The notes under the pieces were generated by a model, which was given only the letters and a program-made list of their open reading frames with translations, was not told where the DNA came from and did not search any database. From positions 1 to 44,304 of the forward strand of contig CAYYHA010000009.1 in NCBI GenBank assembly GCA_964471535.1: 44,304 nt of DNA, in the 5' to 3' direction. A program made the translations under genes and the position numbers. The DNA is from CAYYHA01 sp964471535. Its GTDB lineage: Bacteria; Myxococcota; Myxococcia; SLRQ01. Numbering within the stretch: the first letter of the stretch is position 1; every line of letters begins with the position of its first letter. Positions 41,186 to 44,304 of this stretch are shown in pieces.

Positions 41186-42142
41186 TCACCCCAGAGAGAG
41201 CATGCGCTGGAGGGGCACGAGGGCCCGCGCGCGGATCTCTTCGGGGACGTCCACCTGCGGTGAGAGATCGCGCAGGGCATCGCGCACCTTCTCCAGGGTG
41301 TTCAGGCGCATGTAGGGGCACTCGTTGCAGTTGCAGGTCTCGTCCTCCCCCGGTGCCGGGATGAAGGTCTTGTCGGGCGCCTGCTTCTGCATCTGGTGGA
41401 TCACGCCGGGCTCGGTGGCGACGATGAAGGTCGACCGGGGGCTCTCGACGGCGTGGCGGATGATCCCGGTGGTGCTGCCGACGAAGTCGGCGTGGCGGAG
41501 CACGCTCTCCTGGCACTCGGGGTGGGCGAGGATCTCTGCCTCGGGATGGGCCTCCCTGAGGGAGAGGATGCGCTGCTCGCTGAAGACGTCGTGGACCACG
41601 CAGACGCCGGGCCACAGGGTCATCTTCCGGCCGGTGGTGCGCACGAGGTAGCGCCCGAGGTTGACGTCGGGGGCGAAGAGGATGGGGGTGTCCTCGGGGA
41701 TGGCGGCGATGACCCGCGGGGCGTTGGAGCTGGTGCAAATCCAATCGGAGTGCGCCTTCACCTCGGCCGAGGTGTTGATGTAGGTGACCACCGTGTGGCC
41801 CGGGTGCTCGGCGATCCACGCCCGAAAGGCGTCGGGAGGGCAGGTGTCGGCCAGGGAGCAGCCGGCCTCGAGGTCCGGGACCACGACGGTCTTCTCTGGG
41901 TTCAGGATCTTGGCGCTCTCGGCCATGAAGTGGACGCCGGCAAAGCAGATCACGTCGGCGTCGGTCTTCTGGGCGGCCTGGGCGAGGGCCAAGGAGTCCC
42001 CGATGAAGTCGGCGATGTCCTGGATCTCCGGCTCCTGATAGTAGTGGGCGAGCAGGATGGCGTTTCGCGCCTTTTTCAGGCGCTCGATCTCGTCGAAGAT
42101 GTCCTCGGTGCCCATCGGGGGGCGGGCGCTCGGTGTGGTCAT
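41186..42142 (-). CDS. nadA: Quinolinate synthase A
   Basis: NadA is a [4Fe-4S] enzyme that condenses iminoaspartate with dihydroxyacetone phosphate to quinolinate in NAD synthesis. The 318-residue product has AILLAHYYQEPEIQDIADFI and GDSLALAQ, then VHFMAESAKILNPEK. DLEAGCSLAD carries the first cluster Cys. INTSAEVKAHSDWICTSSNA, GVCVVHDVFSEQRI, AHPECQESVLRHADFVGSTT and GEDETCNCNECPYMRLNTLE follow with the other cluster Cys. The ATG at 42142 is preferred; the frame stays open upstream but without family similarity. nadB and nadC are not in the window. It is divergent from the TPR gene across 70 bp. Confidence 0.97.
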   Translation of the reverse strand: MTTPSARPPMGTEDIFDEIERLKKARNAILLAHYYQEPEIQDIADFIGDSLALAQAAQKTDADVICFAGVHFMAESAKILNPEKTVVVPDLEAGCSLADTCPPDAFRAWIAEHPGHTVVTYINTSAEVKAHSDWICTSSNAPRVIAAIPEDTPILFAPDVNLGRYLVRTTGRKMTLWPGVCVVHDVFSEQRILSLREAHPEAEILAHPECQESVLRHADFVGSTTGIIRHAVESPRSTFIVATEPGVIHQMQKQAPDKTFIPAPGEDETCNCNECPYMRLNTLEKVRDALRDLSPQVDVPEEIRARALVPLQRMLSLG

Positions 42143-42212
42143 AGCGGGCGGAACGTAGCGCAGCGAGGCGGGCCTTGCCAGCGGAGGGGACGGGGACGCA
42201 CGATGGAGGACG

Positions 42213-44057
42213 ATGGGGCTCTTCGATCTCCTCCTGGCGCTCGCCGCCGCCACCGCAGGCCTCCTGGTGGGGCGCCTATGGTCCATGCGCCGGCGGCTTG
42301 CCGCTTCCCCCACCACGGACCTGCGCCACCGCCTGCGCACCATCGCCCGAGGTCTGCCTCGGGGCCGGCCCGGCTTCGTGCGCATGGGGCCGGGTCTGGT
42401 GCTGCAGCTCGCCCCACCCGAGCGCGATCTCGAGGGGGCGCTGAAGAGCGGTGAGGCGGTCGTGGCACGCGAGGCGCGCGGGGGCCCGCTGGTGCGCTTC
42501 ACCCTCGCCGATCTCATCGCCGCGGGCCATCCGGCGGCCGCGTCGCTCCTTCGCCTCGCCGGACCCGAGCTGGGTGCGCTGCCGCCGGAGCGGGTGGTCA
42601 TCACCTCGGCGCCGGCCCTCGTGCGAGCGGCGGTGCGCGAGGGTTTCGAGGCGGAGGGCGTGGTCCCCGCCCTCGAGGAGCCCTTCTCGCCGACGGCGGC
42701 CGATCCCTTCGGGCGGCTGACGGTGGAGACCGAGGGGCGGTGTGTGACCGTTCCCCTGGCCGATCTGGTGGCCGAGGCGGTGGGGTCGGTGACGCCCCTG
42801 GCGCTGGTGGCGCGGGACCGGGCCCACCGGGCCCGCGCGAAGCTTATGGCGCCGGAGACGGCGCCGGCGACGCCTGGCGCCGAGGACGCAGACGGCGAGA
42901 GCCACGTGGAGCGGCGCCTCGTGCCCGTGGACTGGGCCTCGGCGCATCTCCCCGAAGGTTGCTACGTGGACCATGGCGGTTGGGTGGAGGCCTTCGTCCG
43001 CACCGGTGCCTCGGGGGAGGCGTGGGTGACCGCTTCGGACCCGGAGGCGCTTCGCGCGGCGGCCGACGAGGCGCTGGCGGAGGTGCGAGTGAGCTGTCTT
43101 TCCGTCGCGCTGGGTGGGGAGGCGTCGCCGCGCCGGCTGGTGCTGGTAGGACGCCACGCGGGGTCGGTGGCCAGCCACCCCGCACTGCTCGCCGCGGCGG
43201 CAGAGGCGAGCGGTCTCTTCGCAGGGGGCGCGCGGGTTCGGGTGCGGGTCGACCATCCAGCGATGTGCTGTCTCGCCGAACCGGGGGCCGACGAGCCCTC
43301 GCTGATGGAAGCGAGGGAGGTGGCCCTGGAGATCCTCCGCCGCCTGGAGATCGATCCCGGGGGGGCCATGCACCTCGATCTGACCACCTCGCTCGCGACG
43401 ACGGCTGCGGGCTGGGTGGACCTGTGGCCGGTGGGGACGGCCTACTTCGCTGCGGTGGAGCGGGAGCGGGTGGCGCGCGATCGGGGTCGGATCGCCGAGG
43501 CGGCACGGGCGCGGGGCGAGGCGTTGCTCCTGCTCGGCGAGCCGGCGGGCGCACGGGCGCACCTCGAGGAGGCGCTTCGCCTCGAGCCGGCGGATCTGGA
43601 GACGCAGCTGTTGCTGGGCACGGTCCTCAACGAGCTCGAGGCGTGGGAGGAGGCCGAAGCGGTGTTGCGTGCGGCGGTCAAAGCGGCGCCGGAGCACCCG
43701 GCGGTCAACAACAACCTGGGTGTGGCCTACCGGGGACTTCGGCGCGATGCGGAGGCGAGGCTCTTCTTCGAGAAGGCGGCCGAGCTCTTGCCCGAGGATC
43801 CGACGGTGCGGGTCAACCTGGGGCGGGTGGCCTTCGATGCGGGCGATCTGGAGGAGGCGGAGCGACGATTCGATGAGGCGCTCGTGCGGGCGCCGGAGCA
43901 CGAGGAGGCGCTCCTGGGGAAGGTCCTGGTGGCCGTGCGGCGGGGTGAGGTCGATACGGCACGGGCGCGGCTGCAGGAGGCGCTGGCACGGCTCCCGGCG
44001 AGCCCTTCGCTGATGGCGCTGCAGTACGCGCTCGAGCCGCAGAGAACGGTGCACTAG
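42213..44057 (+). CDS. Membrane-anchored TPR-repeat protein
   Basis: The 614-residue product has an N-terminal membrane helix (MGLFDLLLALAAATAGLLVG), a basic stop (MRRRL) and two alpha/beta regions without recognised motifs (about 45-215 and 235-410). About five TPR units follow at residues 425-605 (for example ARARGEALLLLGEPAGARAH, ETQLLLGTVLNELEAWEEAE, NNNLGVAYRGLRRDAEARLF and VNLGRVAFDAGDLEEAERRF). TPR arrays bind other proteins, so a scaffold role is likely. The central domain contains DHPAMCCLAEPGADEP, and its function is unknown. Confidence 0.8.
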   Translation: MGLFDLLLALAAATAGLLVGRLWSMRRRLAASPTTDLRHRLRTIARGLPRGRPGFVRMGPGLVLQLAPPERDLEGALKSGEAVVAREARGGPLVRFTLADLIAAGHPAAASLLRLAGPELGALPPERVVITSAPALVRAAVREGFEAEGVVPALEEPFSPTAADPFGRLTVETEGRCVTVPLADLVAEAVGSVTPLALVARDRAHRARAKLMAPETAPATPGAEDADGESHVERRLVPVDWASAHLPEGCYVDHGGWVEAFVRTGASGEAWVTASDPEALRAAADEALAEVRVSCLSVALGGEASPRRLVLVGRHAGSVASHPALLAAAAEASGLFAGGARVRVRVDHPAMCCLAEPGADEPSLMEAREVALEILRRLEIDPGGAMHLDLTTSLATTAAGWVDLWPVGTAYFAAVERERVARDRGRIAEAARARGEALLLLGEPAGARAHLEEALRLEPADLETQLLLGTVLNELEAWEEAEAVLRAAVKAAPEHPAVNNNLGVAYRGLRRDAEARLFFEKAAELLPEDPTVRVNLGRVAFDAGDLEEAERRFDEALVRAPEHEEALLGKVLVAVRRGEVDTARARLQEALARLPASPSLMALQYALEPQRTVH

Positions 44058-44071
44058 GGGCGCCCAGAGGT

Positions 44072-44106
44072 GCCTAGGGGCGTTCGGTCGGTGGGTACCC
44101 CTAGGC
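44072..44106 (+). terminator. Perfect 9-bp inverted repeat after the TPR gene
   Basis: GCCTAGGGG (44072-44080) and CCCCTAGGC (44098-44106) are exact reverse complements with a 17-nt loop, 14 bp past the TPR gene stop and just before the minisatellite. No U-run follows. Confidence 0.45.
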
Positions 44107-44112
44107 GGAAAC

Positions 44113-44304
44113 CCTGGGGGTAATCGGGTGCGACCTGCCTCTGGGTGCGACCTGCCTCTGGGTGCGGGTGCGACCTGCCTCTGGGTGCGACCTGCCTCTG
44201 GGCCTCTGGCCCCTGGGCCCTGGGGGGTGATCGGGTGCGACCTACCCCTGGGTGCGACCTACCCCTGGGGGGGTCATCGGGTGCGACCTACCCCTGGGCG
44301 CACC
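44113..44304. repeat. 17-bp minisatellite in higher-order blocks, open at window end
   Basis: Seven copies of a 17-bp unit are visible. GGGTGCGACCTGCCTCT occurs at 44126, 44143, 44166 and 44183; GGGTGCGACCTACCCCT occurs at 44233, 44250 and 44279. Three blocks start with a similar lead-in (CCTGGGGG followed by TAATC, GTGATC or GTCATC) before one or more units, so there is a higher-order repeat as well. The unit is not a multiple of three and no reading frame spans it, so it is unlikely to be coding. The array continues beyond the window. Confidence 0.9.

Noticed and set aside
42276..44054. Minus-strand open frame opposite the TPR gene
   Set aside because: It is an antisense shadow rich in Arg, His and Gln; the TPR repeats on the plus strand are clear.
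44113..44304. Terminal repeats as a CRISPR array
   Set aside because: Units are 17 bp, mostly head to tail without unique spacers, and no cas gene is visible.

Overview
The window is high-GC DNA covering the chromosomal origin neighbourhood of a bacterium, most likely a member of the Myxococcota. I infer this from several things: the origin gene order (gyrB, recF, dnaN and dnaA leftward; rpmH, rnpA, yidD, yidC, mnmE, mnmG, rsmG, parA, parB rightward), two membrane Ser/Thr kinases (one with PEGA-type repeats), a CarD/CdnL-like protein, a bactofilin beside parAB, many lipoproteins with Asp/Ala/Gly-rich linkers, and one protein ending in a tail that resembles MYXO-CTERM. The sequence alone does not fix the genus.

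Replication arm on the minus strand (1-10326): gyrB (cut by the left edge), recF, a lipoprotein whose end overlaps recF, and dnaN. dnaA lies about 4.4 kb away instead of directly beside dnaN. The gap holds an Old Yellow Enzyme-type oxidoreductase, a NarL/FixJ response regulator and two lipoproteins. The 636-bp interval between dnaA and rpmH has DnaA-box-like sites and an AT-rich, GATC-dense stretch. It is the best oriC candidate.

Translation and segregation arm on the plus strand (10963-22889): rpmH, rnpA, yidD, yidC, a 76-codon unknown gene where jag is often found, mnmE, then (after a minus-strand PKD-like lipoprotein) mnmG, rsmG, parA, parB and a bactofilin. Two parS sites flank and enter rsmG. 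The parA leader is rich in perfect hairpins.

Envelope and stress region (23155-29212, mostly minus strand): a peptidase-MA-like protein that seems to lack its zinc motif, a small exported protein resembling the secretin/CpaC N-terminal domain, a probable outer-membrane barrel coupled to an endonuclease/exonuclease/phosphatase-family lipoprotein, Hsp33 and a TIGR01777-type epimerase.

Regulation and redox region (29332-44057): a secreted protein with a Cys-Gly/hydrophobic/basic tail, a HupE/UreJ-type membrane protein, an EgtD-type histidine methyltransferase, a PEGA-repeat Ser/Thr kinase, a CarD/CdnL-like protein, a haem b/Fe-S oxidoreductase of the ETF:menaquinone type, a second Ser/Thr kinase with an unfamiliar Cys-containing outer domain, a lipoprotein, nadA and a TPR protein. 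The window ends inside a 17-bp minisatellite. I found no rRNA, tRNA, CRISPR array, transposase or prophage gene.
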